This document shows positions 37,307 through 46,741 of a stretch of 64,000 nt of DNA, in pieces. The notes beneath the pieces were generated by a model. The model did not search any database. It was given only the letters and a program-made list of their open reading frames with translations, and was not told where the DNA came from. This stretch comes from Myxococcales bacterium (GTDB lineage: Bacteria > Myxococcota_A > Polyangia > Polyangiales > JAFGIB01), in NCBI GenBank assembly GCA_029880325.1, contig JAOUOP010000037.1:1-64000 (forward strand), written 5' to 3'. A program made the position numbers and the translations under genes. Position 1 is the first letter of the stretch, and the number at the start of each line of letters is the position of its first letter.

Positions 37307-37764
37307 AATACCAACTCCAAGTCAATAGCCGCCGCGAGGGTTCTGCCAGCGGTGTGAGCGCCGCCGCTCGCGCCGGGCTCTCCGGCGGCTTGCAAGTCTG
37401 CAGCCCCGCCATGCGCTCCCGGGACTTCCCTCGAGACCGGCACGTTGCGTGAGGATGCAGCCTGCCTTCAGCGCTGCCCGTGGCGTGCGCTTCCTCGCCC
37501 TTGTGTTTGACTCGCACGCCGACGGCACTGCCGCCATCGGGACGATCGCCCCCCCCTTTTTGCACGGTCACCGAGGTGAGCCACTCCGCGGCACAGAGCC
37601 TGTCGCTGCTGGCCGACGCGTTGCGCGGATGCGAAAACGTGAACCCACGATCGCACACCGCGTAGCCGGACGTTCCGCAAATCTGATCGGTCGTTCAGTT
37701 TCGCCGACCACAGCGCACGGAACTTTGGTAGAGCTTGATTGGGGACTGCTATAGTTGAGTGCGA
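37307..37764. other. Intergenic stretch, no gene recognised
   Basis: About 460 bases. Open frames exist on both strands but none has a start signal or recognisable domain. It contains a run CCCCCCC-TTTTT near 37550. Promoters for the genes at 37765 and 38156 probably lie in its right half. Confidence 0.4.
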
Positions 37765-38142
37765 ATGGAAGCGGGCCTGACAGACGATCCCGTGGAGAAC
37801 TTGCGACTGTTCGTGACGGAGGTTGCCCGCACGGGACTCGTCTGGGGCCTGCGCGACGAGGACGGCTGGGCGATCTTGGACTCTATGGTGCGCGAGGGTG
37901 ACGATGTGATGCCGTTCTGGTCGACCGAGCAATACGCTTTCGACGCGGCCACCGATGAGTGGGTCGAATACGAAGTGGCCGAGGTGGAGCTATCGACCTT
38001 CGTGGACACCTTTCTGTCGAAGATGGAGCAAGAAGGCTGCCTGGTGGGTCCGAACTGGCCAGGCAGCGACGCCGGCCTCGAGATCGATGCCGCTGACCTC
38101 GCAGCGGCAATCGGCGCGGCGATCGGTGCTCTGGAGACATGA
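37765..38142 (+). CDS. DUF2750-like protein
   Basis: A 125-residue protein resembling the DUF2750 family: FVTEVARTGLVWGLRDEDGW, VMPFWSTEQYAFDA, EVELSTFVDTFLSKMEQEG and CLVGPNWPGSDAG follow the order of that family (a VW.L strand, PFW motif, helix, VG.NWP-like end). The function of the family is unknown. The ATG at 37765 lacks a strong ribosome-binding site. The next gene starts 13 bases downstream, so the pair is likely co-transcribed. Confidence 0.7.
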   Translation: MEAGLTDDPVENLRLFVTEVARTGLVWGLRDEDGWAILDSMVREGDDVMPFWSTEQYAFDAATDEWVEYEVAEVELSTFVDTFLSKMEQEGCLVGPNWPGSDAGLEIDAADLAAAIGAAIGALET

Positions 38143-38155
38143 TGGGTCATAATAC

Positions 38156-38572
38156 ATGCGTCCAGGGTTGACCCACATCGCGCTTCACGTCACCGATCTG
38201 CGCGCCAGCATCGACTTTTACGCTGCCTACTGCCGCCTCGAGATCATCCATGATCGCACCGACGCCGCGACCGGCACGCGGGTGGTGTGGATGGCGGAGC
38301 CCGGTCGCGAGCGGGACTTCATCGTGGTCATCATCTCCGGTGGTCCGCGGCGCACAGTCCTGGAAGGTGACTTCGCCCATCTTGGTTTCGCGGTGGCGAG
38401 CAGAGAAGAAGTCGACGAGATCGCCGAACGCGCTCGAGTTGCCGGCTGCCTTGTCTGGGAGCCACAGCAGCAACCCCATCCAGTGGGCTACTATTGCGGT
38501 TTGAAGGATCCAGACGGCCAATACGTGGAGCTCAGCTACGGTCAGCCCCTGGGGCCCGGAGCCTCGGAATAG
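38156..38572 (+). CDS. VOC/glyoxalase family protein
   Basis: A 138-residue vicinal-oxygen-chelate protein with two beta-alpha-beta-beta-beta modules. THIALHVTDLRASIDFYAAY at the start and LGFAVASREEVDEIAERARV plus YYCGLKDPDGQYVELSYG at the end match the fold, with metal ligands expected at His8 and Glu in YVELSY. The family includes glyoxalases, dioxygenases and resistance proteins; substrate cannot be told. Confidence 0.85.
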   Translation: MRPGLTHIALHVTDLRASIDFYAAYCRLEIIHDRTDAATGTRVVWMAEPGRERDFIVVIISGGPRRTVLEGDFAHLGFAVASREEVDEIAERARVAGCLVWEPQQQPHPVGYYCGLKDPDGQYVELSYGQPLGPGASE

Positions 38573-38696
38573 AAACGGGCCCCGAGCAGAGCGTGTCTCG
38601 ACTCTTGATCGGCACCGCGACCCGGTCCAACTGGCGCCCTCGGTAGTCTCCGGCGAGCCGAGCCGTGCTCGCGCTGCTGCAGTGCTTTCGAAGCGC

Positions 38697-39737
38697 TCAA
38701 CGCACCATGTAACCCATGCGCTCGAGCCAGCCGTACCAGCTGCGTCCGCGCGTTTTGTGATCGAGGTAGACCCAGTGGCCTCCGACCACTTCGTCCACGT
38801 GCTCGAGCTTCCATGCCGCCGTCAGCTGCCGTGTGTAGCGCAGGGGACAAATGCGGTCGCCCTGGTGGGCGACCAGGGCAATGCGCGAGACGTCGAAGCG
38901 GGGTGGGTAGTGCGTGGGCACGATGCGCCGCATGGCGAGGGTGCTCAGTGTGCGCAGCTCATCGTCGATAGCGAAGGCCATCCGGCTCGCGCGCGGCTGT
39001 AGGTAGTCGCAGAGGTTGACGGCCGGCACCACCAGAAATAGAAAGTCGGCGCTGCGGCTGGCCTCGGTGGTGGCGTAGAGGGCGGCGGTGAGACCGCCGA
39101 GGCTGGCGCCGATGAGGCCCATGCGGCCGTAGCCAAGTTCCCGCAGGATGAGCCGAGCCGCGTGCAGGTCGTGCAGGTTGCGACCCCATTCCTCGAGCGT
39201 CAGAGGCAGGTTCTGTGGGCGTAGGAACTGGTTGTTGGGAGGCTGGTGGCTGCGTCGCCAGTGGTGGGGCAGGTGATGCAAGGCCACGTCCAGGCCGAGA
39301 TCGAAGAGCTTGCCGATCTTGAACATTTGTTCGGCACGCGCTGGTCCGGCCATTGCGAAGCCGTGAATGCACAGGACCAGCGGCCTTTGCCGCGACCCAC
39401 TGTGGCGCCACAGGTGCAGGTAGCCATGCTGGTTTTCCCGATAGCGCGCCATTTCGGCTGCGAGTTCCGCGTTGAGGGCCTGGTAGCGGCTGGGGTAGGT
39501 GTAGAGTTCGCGGCGGCCCGAGCCAAAGGTCTGCGCTTCAATCCGCTCGACCGGGGGGGGCTCCTCGGGAGTAGTGAAAAAAGGCCAACTTGGATCGAAG
39601 TCGGCGTAGAAGCGCAGTCGCTCCAGATAGCGCGCACGGGGTAGCTCGCTCCTCTCGAGCATGAAGTCGGGAATGCGCGTCATCAGGCGATCGCTGAGAC
39701 CGCCCGAAAAATTCAAGATGTCACGCCCGAAACCCAC
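38697..39737 (-). CDS. Alpha/beta hydrolase
   Basis: A 346-residue hydrolase. The oxyanion region is LVLCIHGFAMAGP, the nucleophile elbow GLIGASLGGLTAALY (GASLGG with Ser), the acid segment LVAHQGDRICPLRYTRQ (Asp), and the likely catalytic His is in VDEVVGGHWVYLD. The N-terminal 110 residues are an extension with Arg-rich helices that does not resemble the hydrolase core. No signal peptide, so cytoplasmic. Substrate unknown; esterase/lipase-like or dienelactone-hydrolase-like. Confidence 0.85.
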   Translation of the reverse strand: MGFGRDILNFSGGLSDRLMTRIPDFMLERSELPRARYLERLRFYADFDPSWPFFTTPEEPPPVERIEAQTFGSGRRELYTYPSRYQALNAELAAEMARYRENQHGYLHLWRHSGSRQRPLVLCIHGFAMAGPARAEQMFKIGKLFDLGLDVALHHLPHHWRRSHQPPNNQFLRPQNLPLTLEEWGRNLHDLHAARLILRELGYGRMGLIGASLGGLTAALYATTEASRSADFLFLVVPAVNLCDYLQPRASRMAFAIDDELRTLSTLAMRRIVPTHYPPRFDVSRIALVAHQGDRICPLRYTRQLTAAWKLEHVDEVVGGHWVYLDHKTRGRSWYGWLERMGYMVR

Positions 39738-39897
39738 GGCATCATCTCCAAGTCCGCTGGTACATGGTGGTCCGCAAGGTTCGTGCAGGGCCCTGGCAAA
39801 GTCCAGCCCGACGCCCGCATGACACCTGAGCCAAACACGCTCTTGTCAAAGGCGACCGTCATGGTGCATGGTCGCGGCTGCAGGGGAGGACTTCAAA

Positions 39898-40710
39898 GTG
39901 CGCTCACTGGCGATGCGAACCGAGCTGGCGGTGTCCAACCACGGCTGCGAACTGACGCGGCGCGACGGCTACTGGGTCGTGCGCACGCCGGACAATCCGC
40001 AGTACTGGTTCGGCCACTGCCTGGTCTTCGACCGGCCACCGGAACCGAGCGACTTCGAGCGCTGGATGCGCCTGTTTTCGACTGAACTCGGCGACCTGCG
40101 CAGCCGCCACCGGGTCTTTCGCATCGACAGCGCTGACGGTCAGGCGGGCCACAGCGCCCCCTTCCTCAAGGCCGGCTTCACGATCGAGCGCATGCATGTG
40201 CTCACCGCTGATGCCGTGGTGCCGCCGCCGCGCGTCCACACCGGAATCGAAGTGCGCCCCGTAGCTTCGGAGGCCGAGTGGAGGGCGGTGCTCGAACTCG
40301 ACGTGCAGACGGCGGTTCTCGACCAAGATCACGACGATACCCCCGCCCATCGGCAGTTCCGAAAGCGTCGCGTCGATTCCCATCACGCCATGCAGGAGCA
40401 GGGCCTGGGCCATGTTTGGGGCGCCTTTCTCGGCGGGACGCTCGTGGCAAAGTTGGGTCTATTCCATGTCGACGAACTCAGCCGCTTTCAGAACATCGCA
40501 ACCGACTACGCCCACCGCCGCCGCGGCATCTGCGGCACCCTGGTCTACGAAGTCTGCCGCCAGAGCCTTCAAGCGCGCCCAGCCCGCCGCCTCGTGATGT
40601 GTGCCGTCGAGGGCTACCACGCCAGTGGCATCTACCAGTCGGTCGGTTTCCGCGTCCGAGAGCGCCACGTGGACCTGTTGCGACCACCGGGCATGGCAAC
40701 GCCGGGTTGA
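39898..40710 (+). CDS. GNAT-family N-acetyltransferase
   Basis: A 270-residue protein. A GTG start at 39898 has AGGGGAGGA seven bases upstream; ATG at 39913 is an alternative. The C-terminal half holds the GNAT core: VWGAFLGGTLVAKLGLFHVD, FQNIATDYAHRRRGICGTLV (acetyl-CoA pyrophosphate loop RRRGIC) and YHASGIYQSVGFRVRERHVD. The N-terminal half resembles the other half of a double-GNAT arrangement (YWFGHCLVFDRPPEPSDFER). Substrate unknown. Confidence 0.85.
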   Translation: MRSLAMRTELAVSNHGCELTRRDGYWVVRTPDNPQYWFGHCLVFDRPPEPSDFERWMRLFSTELGDLRSRHRVFRIDSADGQAGHSAPFLKAGFTIERMHVLTADAVVPPPRVHTGIEVRPVASEAEWRAVLELDVQTAVLDQDHDDTPAHRQFRKRRVDSHHAMQEQGLGHVWGAFLGGTLVAKLGLFHVDELSRFQNIATDYAHRRRGICGTLVYEVCRQSLQARPARRLVMCAVEGYHASGIYQSVGFRVRERHVDLLRPPGMATPG

Positions 40711-40903
40711 GAGTACAACGGCGCCCACCGGCCAACTTCGCGAGCCCTAACACTAATGGTCCGGCGCTTCAAACCGCAGCGCTTCCCGAGGGGTTGCGCA
40801 AGCGGGTGTCCCTGAGCGGAGTCTGTCGCGAGATCGACGGCAGGGGCCAGGCCGTGCTCGCCGAGGTGCGGACCGCCATCTTCGATGGTCCAAGGGAGCC
40901 ACC

Positions 40904-41902
40904 ATGGCTGCACCCGCACCCGCACCCGCACCCGCACCCGCCCCAGCCAACACCCTACGTCCAGAGGTCATGCTGGCCAAGCCGGTCTTTCTCGAGTCCG
41001 CCTTCGAAGCGCCGGAGCGCGTGCTCGAGCTGGTGCGCCAATCGGCGCCCTACCGCCTCGCAGCCGCCGTCCATCGCTCCCGGGGGTCCGGCAGCGACGT
41101 GCCCTGGTTTCGCGTCTTCTGGGCCTACGGCGAAAAGCTCGTCGACCCCCGGGCCGACATCATCTTCAACAACCCGCGCTTCATCGAAGCGGCGCGCGAG
41201 AGCTTCGGCGCCAAGGTGGTCATCCCCAGCTCGCTGATGAACAACTTGACCACGTCCATGGCCGGCGGCGTGCCCCACCTGGACCTGCCGCACTTCCGCG
41301 GCGCCGAGCGCTTCCCCTTCGACCTGCTGGTGGCCATGGGCTACTCGGGCCTGTTTCACCCCTGGGCGATTCCCATCGCCTCGGCGCTCAGCTGGTTCTA
41401 CCGCGGCCCCGGCGGCGACTTCGACTACTGGCCCGACGGCCCCGAAAAGCCGCGCCTGACGCTCAGCGCCCCGCTCTGGAATCAGGCCGTCGTCGCCGAC
41501 AACGAATACATGTTCCACCGCATCGGCGGTGTCGGTCGCGACAGCGACCACCTGGAGCCCGGAGTCATCTCGCGCGCAGCCAAATTGCATCATGAAGACG
41601 GGTCCTGGAGTCTGGCCGACGGCGACACCAGGCGCAGCTTCGGCGAAGACGCCGTACGCCTGTCGGTGCTGTGGAAGGCCTATGCCTTCGAAGACGAGAC
41701 CGCCCTGCGGGTCTTCCGCGACAAGAGCGACGACCTGACGCTGCCACAGGCGCTGTCGATCATGTCGGCCGACCTCGACCAGCGCGGCCTGGGGCGACTC
41801 GACGTCGAAGCCGGTTACGGCGACGAAGAAAACCGGCGCCTGATCCACAAGGTCTATCGCGCCCCCGAGGTGCGCGACGCGAGCCGCCGCCGCGTGCACT
41901 GA
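40904..41902 (+). CDS. Hypothetical protein with Ala-Pro repeat N-terminus
   Basis: A 332-residue cytoplasmic-looking protein. The first 15 residues are an Ala-Pro repeat. The body has conserved-looking aromatic motifs (VPWFRVFWAYGEKLVDPRAD, IIFNNPRFIEAARESFGAKV, VPHLDLPHFRGAERFPFDLL, HPWAIPIASALSWFYRGPGG). The HLDLPHFRG segment is reminiscent of a 2-oxoglutarate/Fe(II) oxygenase metal site, but the match is weak and the second His was not identified. GAGCCACC precedes the ATG. Function unassigned. Confidence 0.7.
   Translation: MAAPAPAPAPAPAPANTLRPEVMLAKPVFLESAFEAPERVLELVRQSAPYRLAAAVHRSRGSGSDVPWFRVFWAYGEKLVDPRADIIFNNPRFIEAARESFGAKVVIPSSLMNNLTTSMAGGVPHLDLPHFRGAERFPFDLLVAMGYSGLFHPWAIPIASALSWFYRGPGGDFDYWPDGPEKPRLTLSAPLWNQAVVADNEYMFHRIGGVGRDSDHLEPGVISRAAKLHHEDGSWSLADGDTRRSFGEDAVRLSVLWKAYAFEDETALRVFRDKSDDLTLPQALSIMSADLDQRGLGRLDVEAGYGDEENRRLIHKVYRAPEVRDASRRRVH
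40907..40946 (+). repeat. Hexanucleotide (Ala-Pro) microsatellite
   Basis: Six near-perfect GCACCC units encode the Ala-Pro repeat at the start of the hypothetical protein. Slippage-prone; six-base units keep the reading frame. Confidence 0.8.
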
Positions 41903-41910
41903 GCGGAGGG

Positions 41911-42250
41911 CTATGCTGAGGCCTTTTCGCTTTGGCGATAGGGCTCGGGTAGCTCGGTGTTCCAGTCGGGCGGGTCGCCGCTGATGGGGGAGAGCATGAG
42001 CATTGCCGCACCCGGGCGACCGACGCGGGCCACGTCCGTGAGCCAGTTGCGCGGTCCGCGGCGCGACAGCAAGAGGTCGACTGAGCGGTCGCCTGCGGGG
42101 ATTCCGTCGCGTTTGCTGTCGGCGCAGGGGAAGCGCGCCTTTACGATGCCGCGTGCGTGGGCCCGGCGCGGATTTTGCGGCGACACGGGAAAGTGCGCGT
42201 GCCCTTTCCAGGATGAGAACCAGCTCACTCGCCCGGCCCTCGCCGTCCAT
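41911..42250 (-). pseudogene. Possible gene remnant opposite an otherwise empty gap
   Basis: The minus strand of the 398-bp gap 41903-42300 reads ARGIVKARFPCADSKRDGIP, then DLLLSRRGPRNWLTDVARVG and MLMLSPISGDPPDWNTELPE before a TAG at 41911. This looks more protein-like than chance, but no start or domain is recognised. It may be the 3' end of a decayed gene or noise. Confidence 0.3.
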
Positions 42251-42300
42251 TGAGAGCCAAGAGGTTTGAAGGTCAATCGCCAACCCGCTATGCTGATGGC

Positions 42301-42828
42301 ATGTCTAGTGCTGCGCCGAGACTGATTACCGAGGAGGAGTTTCTCGCGCTCCCGGAATCCACGGAGCGGCTGGAGCTGCTCGACGGGGAGGTGATCTTGG
42401 CGCCGAGTCCAAGCTACCGGCATCAGTTGGTGCTGCGTCGCATCGTCCGCGCACTCGAAGACTGGGCCGCGTGTCACGACGACGAAGTGACGATCGGGAT
42501 GGCGCCGCTCGATGTGCGCTTCGCGCCTGGTCGGATTCTACAGCCGGATGCCTTTCTTTGTTTCGGCGCAACGCCAGACGCCCATGAGGGGCCGATCAAC
42601 ATCATTCCCGACCTCTGCGTCGAAGTGCTGTCCACCAACCGCGCCTACGATCGAATGACCAAACGCCTCGTCTACGCCGAAGCGGGTGTACGCGAGCTGT
42701 GGACCGTTTCTACCGACGGTACGATCGAGCGCTGGTGTGGCGAGCGCCTCAGCCACTGCGAAACCCACCAAGGCCGACTGACTACTCCCCTGCTCGCGGA
42801 CTTCGTGCTCGACTTGAGCGACTTGTAG
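42301..42828 (+). CDS. Uma2-family (DUF820) putative endonuclease
   Basis: A 175-residue protein of the Uma2 family, which shares the PD-(D/E)XK nuclease fold. Typical motifs are ITEEEFLALPESTERLELLD, GEVILAPSPSYRHQLVLRRI, LQPDAFLCF, IIPDLCVEVLSTNRAYDRMT (with the PD and ExL elements) and KRLVYAEAGVRELWTV. These proteins are common in accessory regions of cyanobacteria and myxobacteria; their physiological role is unclear. The ATG at 42301 is preferred over one 51 bases upstream. Confidence 0.85.
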   Translation: MSSAAPRLITEEEFLALPESTERLELLDGEVILAPSPSYRHQLVLRRIVRALEDWAACHDDEVTIGMAPLDVRFAPGRILQPDAFLCFGATPDAHEGPINIIPDLCVEVLSTNRAYDRMTKRLVYAEAGVRELWTVSTDGTIERWCGERLSHCETHQGRLTTPLLADFVLDLSDL

Positions 42829-42834
42829 AGCCGC

Positions 42835-43165
42835 GCTCGGGGACGGCGCGTACGGACGACGAATTTGCCGGCAGTCACGCTCTGGAGTTGGTGCCCGGCC
42901 TGCTCACAGAGCGTGCCCATGAGTTTCTTGTCGTGCGGTTCGGCTTCGAGAGCCTCGGCCACGCGTCGATCGCGGTCGACGATGTACGCTGCCAGTCGCT
43001 CTACTTCCGGGCGCAGCGCAGCGTGCGAAAGAACCCGCGAGTTGGGCAAGGATCGCAGACAGCGTGTGTTGAGCTCGTCCAGATCCCCCTCTTCGCTGCA
43101 GCGAAGAGGGCGGCGTCGAAGAGTTCGTCGGTTACGCAGTACCACCGGTCGGTGCTCCAGTCTGC
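42835..43165 (-). pseudogene. Frameshifted or decayed gene
   Basis: Minus-strand frames read VTDELFDAALFAAAKRG and then, in the next frame, DLDELNTRCLRSLPNSRVLS, HAALRPEVERLAAYIVDRDR and AEPHDKKLMGTLCEQAGHQL. The join lies at the CCCCC run 43085-43089, so one inserted or missing base would restore a single frame. The 3' end runs into the Uma2 gene. No family recognised. Confidence 0.35.
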
Positions 43166-43231
43166 TCAGTAATGACGATCCTGGCACGGAGCGGGGGCGC
43201 CTCCCAGCCCCCCGGCAGTCCCGGAGCGCGC

Positions 43232-44011
43232 ATGGCTCGAAGGCGACTCGTAGACGTCTACTTTTCCGCCGACGTGGAGACCGATGGTCCGATTCCGGGT
43301 CCGTATTCCATGTTGTCCTTCGGCTTGGTGCTGGCCGGAACGTACGACGGTCTTCGGTTTGTCCGGCCCGAGCACTACGACGAGACCTTTTATCGAGAGC
43401 TGCGCCCCATCGCCGACGAATTCGAGGAAGAGGCGCTGCGGGTCAATGGACTCGACCGCGACCGTTTGGCGCGCGAGGGAACCGAACCCAATGTCGCCAT
43501 GACGGCGGCGGCGGCCTGGGTGCGCCAGCTGGCCGCAGGTGCACGCCCCGTGCTGGTGGCCTATCCCCTCAGCTTCGACTGGACGTGGCTCTACTGGTAC
43601 TTCGTACGCTTTGGGGAGACCGGTTCCCCGTTCAACCATTCGAGTTGCTTCGACCTCAAGACTGCATTCGCCGTGAAGTCGCGGAAGCCCATCGCAGGTG
43701 CAGGTCGGCACCAGGTGCCGGAAGCCTTGCGCTCGTCCCACCCGCACTCGCACCACGCTTTGGACGACGCCATCGAGCAGGCCATCGCCGCCTCCCTTTT
43801 GTCCCAAATCCCCCCGCCCCGGGCAAGCGCCGCCCGCGCAGCCGCGCGCCCTCCCCCTCATTGCGGCGTCCAAACCAATGGCATGCCGCCGCCCGCTCGC
43901 CCCCACTCGCCGCCGCCGGCCGCGACCGCAAGGGTATGCCACCACCGCCACTCCCCTGCCCCCCAGCGACGTGTCACATTGACGGCTCGATTGGTGCGGA
44001 GTCAACGATGA
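43232..44011 (+). CDS. DEDD-type 3'-5' exonuclease-like protein
   Basis: A 259-residue protein. Exonuclease motif I is YFSADVETDGPIPGPYSMLS (DxE), motif II VAYPLSFDWTWLYWYF (Asp) and motif III HHALDDAIEQAIAA (HxxxxD), giving a DEDDh-like set. The last 70 residues are a Pro/Arg/His-rich, probably disordered tail. It likely degrades RNA or DNA from the 3' end; the substrate is not evident. The ATG at 43232 fits the domain start. Its TGA overlaps the next gene's ATG. Confidence 0.8.
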   Translation: MARRRLVDVYFSADVETDGPIPGPYSMLSFGLVLAGTYDGLRFVRPEHYDETFYRELRPIADEFEEEALRVNGLDRDRLAREGTEPNVAMTAAAAWVRQLAAGARPVLVAYPLSFDWTWLYWYFVRFGETGSPFNHSSCFDLKTAFAVKSRKPIAGAGRHQVPEALRSSHPHSHHALDDAIEQAIAASLLSQIPPPRASAARAAARPPPHCGVQTNGMPPPARPHSPPPAATARVCHHRHSPAPQRRVTLTARLVRSQR

Positions 44012-45018
44012 ACCTGAAGATCCTGATCGACGGGGTGGTCCGCCAGACCACGGTCCTGATCGCCCAGCTGGCCACGGCCGGCGGTGTACGGGCGCCGCTT
44101 TCGCACGTCGCCAATCAGGTCTTCGTCGATCTCAGCCGCGAGCTGGAGGCCCAGGGCGTCAGTCGCAAGGTCAGCGCCGACATGTTCGGGATGGCCCTGC
44201 GCACCTATTTGCGGCGCGTGCAGTGGTTGAGCGAGGACACAGCCGAGCGCGATCAGAGCCTGTGGGAGGCGGTGCTCGAATATCTGGGGCAGGGCGGCTT
44301 GCTCGCGCGCGGGCGGATTTTCGAGCGCTTTGCCGATCACGACCCCGATCTGGTGCGCGGTGTGCTGCACGACTTGACCGAAAGTGGATTGGCCTTTGCT
44401 TCCGGCAAGGGCGACTCGCGGGTCTACCGGGCGACCACCGAGGCCGAGCGGGTGCAGATGCGCGCCGCCGGCGGCGATGGCGGCTTCGATGAGCTGGTCT
44501 GGACCCTGGTCTACCGGGAGGGCCCCCTTGCCCGCGCCCGCCTGATCGCGGCCTCCGGCAATGACGCCGCGCGCGTCGATCAGGCCCTGACCCGGCTATT
44601 GGCCCGCGGTCACGTGGTCTGCGAGGGCGACCGAGACCGCGGCAGCTATTCGGCTTCGGCGCTCGAGATCCGTCTGGGCTCGGAGATCGGCTGGGAGGCC
44701 GCCGTCCTCGATCACTACCAGGCGCTGGTGAAGACCATCTGCCAGCGCTTGCTGGGCGGCAGCGCGAGTGCCGAGGGCCGGGTCGGAGGCAGCACCTTCA
44801 CCTTCGACGTTTGGCCGGGTCACCCCCTGGCCGATGAGGTCTATGCGTGTCTGCAGCGCTTTCGCGAGGCCCATGTGGACCTCTACGAGCGCGTGGAGGC
44901 CTACAACGCGGAGCACGGCCTGCCCGAGCAGCTCGATCGAGTGCTCGTCTACGGCGGCCAGTGCCTCTTGGATCACCCGCCCACGGGCGATGAAATGGCT
45001 GAAGAGGTATCGAAATGA
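44008..45018 (+). CDS. Conserved-looking cytoplasmic protein of unknown function
   Basis: A 336-residue protein without signal or membrane segments. The first 100 residues (VANQVFVDLSRELEAQGVSR, ADMFGMALRTYLRRVQWLSE) and middle (IFERFADHDPDLVRGVLHDL, ARLIAASGNDAARVDQALTR, LLARGHVVCEGDRDRGSYSA) suggest winged-helix-like units arranged in tandem, hence possible nucleic-acid binding. The ATG at 44008 overlaps the exonuclease TGA and has CGGAG six bases upstream; its own stop overlaps the next ATG. Family not recognised. Coupling to an exonuclease hints at a nucleic-acid role (inference). Confidence 0.75.
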   Translation: MNLKILIDGVVRQTTVLIAQLATAGGVRAPLSHVANQVFVDLSRELEAQGVSRKVSADMFGMALRTYLRRVQWLSEDTAERDQSLWEAVLEYLGQGGLLARGRIFERFADHDPDLVRGVLHDLTESGLAFASGKGDSRVYRATTEAERVQMRAAGGDGGFDELVWTLVYREGPLARARLIAASGNDAARVDQALTRLLARGHVVCEGDRDRGSYSASALEIRLGSEIGWEAAVLDHYQALVKTICQRLLGGSASAEGRVGGSTFTFDVWPGHPLADEVYACLQRFREAHVDLYERVEAYNAEHGLPEQLDRVLVYGGQCLLDHPPTGDEMAEEVSK

Positions 45019-46715
45019 AGCGCTTTGACCCGCAGCACGGCCGCAGCATCCCGATTGCTTTAGTCCTGGGCGTGCTGGCGCTTCTGTTGACTTACAGTTG
45101 TGCCGACTCGGCCACCCGCGACGGCAGCCAGACCCACTTCTTGCGCAGCTGTGACGAGGGTTGCGAAGCGCCCCTGTCCTGTCTGTGCGGCGTGTGCAGC
45201 CTGAGTTGCACGGCCGACGCCGACTGCGCGAGCCAAAGCAGCCTGGCCCTGTGCCTGCCGCCTTCCGAGGCCTCTTCCTGCGAGGCGACGCAGCTGTGCG
45301 ACGTCGCGTGCAGCGACGATCGCGACTGCGAGGCCGTGAGCGCCGAGCATCGCTGCGGCCAGGGCCGCTGCCGGCTGCCCCTTGCTGCGAGCGCCGAGCC
45401 GACCCGGAGCCAAGACCCGTGTGCCGACGGCGGCGCTTGGAACGCGGACTGTGGCGACGGCGCCGTGGCGATGACCACCATGCTCGACAGCGGCCCCGAT
45501 GCAGAGCTCGATGCCGGCCCCGATGCAGAACTCGACGCCGCGCTCAGCTGCAGCTTGGGCGAGTCCAGCAGCGAGCCGTGCCAGAGCTCGCCCCTCGACT
45601 GCGGCCAGGAGTCGCCACAGGCCCCGTGCCTGGTCGACGGCGGCTTCGGCGAGTGCGCCTGCCCCCCGCCCGAGCCGTGCGCAGCCGGCTTTGCCGATTG
45701 CAACGCCGACGCCGCCGATGGCTGCGAGGCCAACCTCAACAGCGACGTGGCCGCCTGCGGAGCTTGCGGCCAAAGCTGCGGCAGCGGTCAAGCCTGCGTC
45801 GATACCGTGTGCGTTCGGGTCCTTGCGACTGCTGCGACCCGGCGCGGCTCACCGGTGCTCGACGGCGGCTATCTCTACGTGGCCGAGTGTGGAAGCCGCG
45901 ATGCCCTCGGCAACCACAACCTCGACGGCGCGGTGCTGCGCATCGCCGTGGCCGATGGTGCGATGGAAGTACTGGCCTCGGGCCAACACTGTCCCTGGAG
46001 CCTCGCCCTCGATGCCAGCGACGCCTATTTCCTGAATACGGGCTGGCAAGACGCCGCGCTCGCCCGTGTGCCGCGCGCCGGTGGCACCGTCGAGACCCTG
46101 GCCGAGGGTCTCGGAAGCGCGAGCGAGTTGGAGCTGAGCGCGAGCTACGCCTTTTGGCTAGCGGATGGGGCTTCCACGACCAAGACCATCACTCGCTTCG
46201 CCAAGGACGGCTCCGGATCGGTCGAGGCCCTGCGCGTCATCCAACGCGGCTTCGAGTTCGAGGTGGCGGCGGAAACGCTCTACTGGCCCGAGGACAAGTC
46301 CGAGCCGGACTTCGGAATCTGGTCGGCGGGCCTCGACGCCGTGGACCCAGTTCGCATCGTGCAGAGCGGCTTTCCCGTCACCCAGCTCTTGCTCGCTCCC
46401 GACGGGATCTACTGGGCGACCAACGACAGCGACACCCTCAGCGTTGAGAAAGCTCCGCTCGCGGGGGGCACGCCGCAAATCCTCGCCGTCGACGAAACCG
46501 CCAACAACACGCGGGCGCTGGCGGTTTCGGGAGAGGACGTCTACTTCCTTCGCTCCGGCGACGGAGTGGGAATCCTCTCCCACATCCCGGCCCAGGGCGG
46601 TGAGGTCTTCCTGTGGCGATCGTCCGAGCTGTGGGCGGCCCAGATCGTGGTCGGTGACGGCGTTTTGTACGCCGTGACCCACGAGGGCACCGTCTACGCC
46701 CTATCGCTGCCGTAG
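45015..46715 (+). CDS. Cys-rich lipoprotein with beta-propeller-like C-terminus
   Basis: A 566-residue lipoprotein. The hydrophobic signal LALLLTYSC gives the lipobox. Residues about 45-125 hold disulfide modules (CSLSCTADADCASQ, CDVACSDDRDC), then an Asp-rich linker with a PDAELDAG duplication, then a CGACGQSCGSGQACV module typical of myxobacterial secreted proteins. The C-terminal 300 residues have repeated blades (GGYLYVAECG, ASDAYFLNTGW, ASYAFWLADG, PDGIYWATNDSD, GEDVYFLRSGDG). Probably surface-bound, ligand unknown. The ATG overlaps the previous TGA. Confidence 0.8.
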   Translation: MKRFDPQHGRSIPIALVLGVLALLLTYSCADSATRDGSQTHFLRSCDEGCEAPLSCLCGVCSLSCTADADCASQSSLALCLPPSEASSCEATQLCDVACSDDRDCEAVSAEHRCGQGRCRLPLAASAEPTRSQDPCADGGAWNADCGDGAVAMTTMLDSGPDAELDAGPDAELDAALSCSLGESSSEPCQSSPLDCGQESPQAPCLVDGGFGECACPPPEPCAAGFADCNADAADGCEANLNSDVAACGACGQSCGSGQACVDTVCVRVLATAATRRGSPVLDGGYLYVAECGSRDALGNHNLDGAVLRIAVADGAMEVLASGQHCPWSLALDASDAYFLNTGWQDAALARVPRAGGTVETLAEGLGSASELELSASYAFWLADGASTTKTITRFAKDGSGSVEALRVIQRGFEFEVAAETLYWPEDKSEPDFGIWSAGLDAVDPVRIVQSGFPVTQLLLAPDGIYWATNDSDTLSVEKAPLAGGTPQILAVDETANNTRALAVSGEDVYFLRSGDGVGILSHIPAQGGEVFLWRSSELWAAQIVVGDGVLYAVTHEGTVYALSLP

Positions 46716-46741
46716 CCCGGCGGCCGTGCAGCTGGTGCGAA

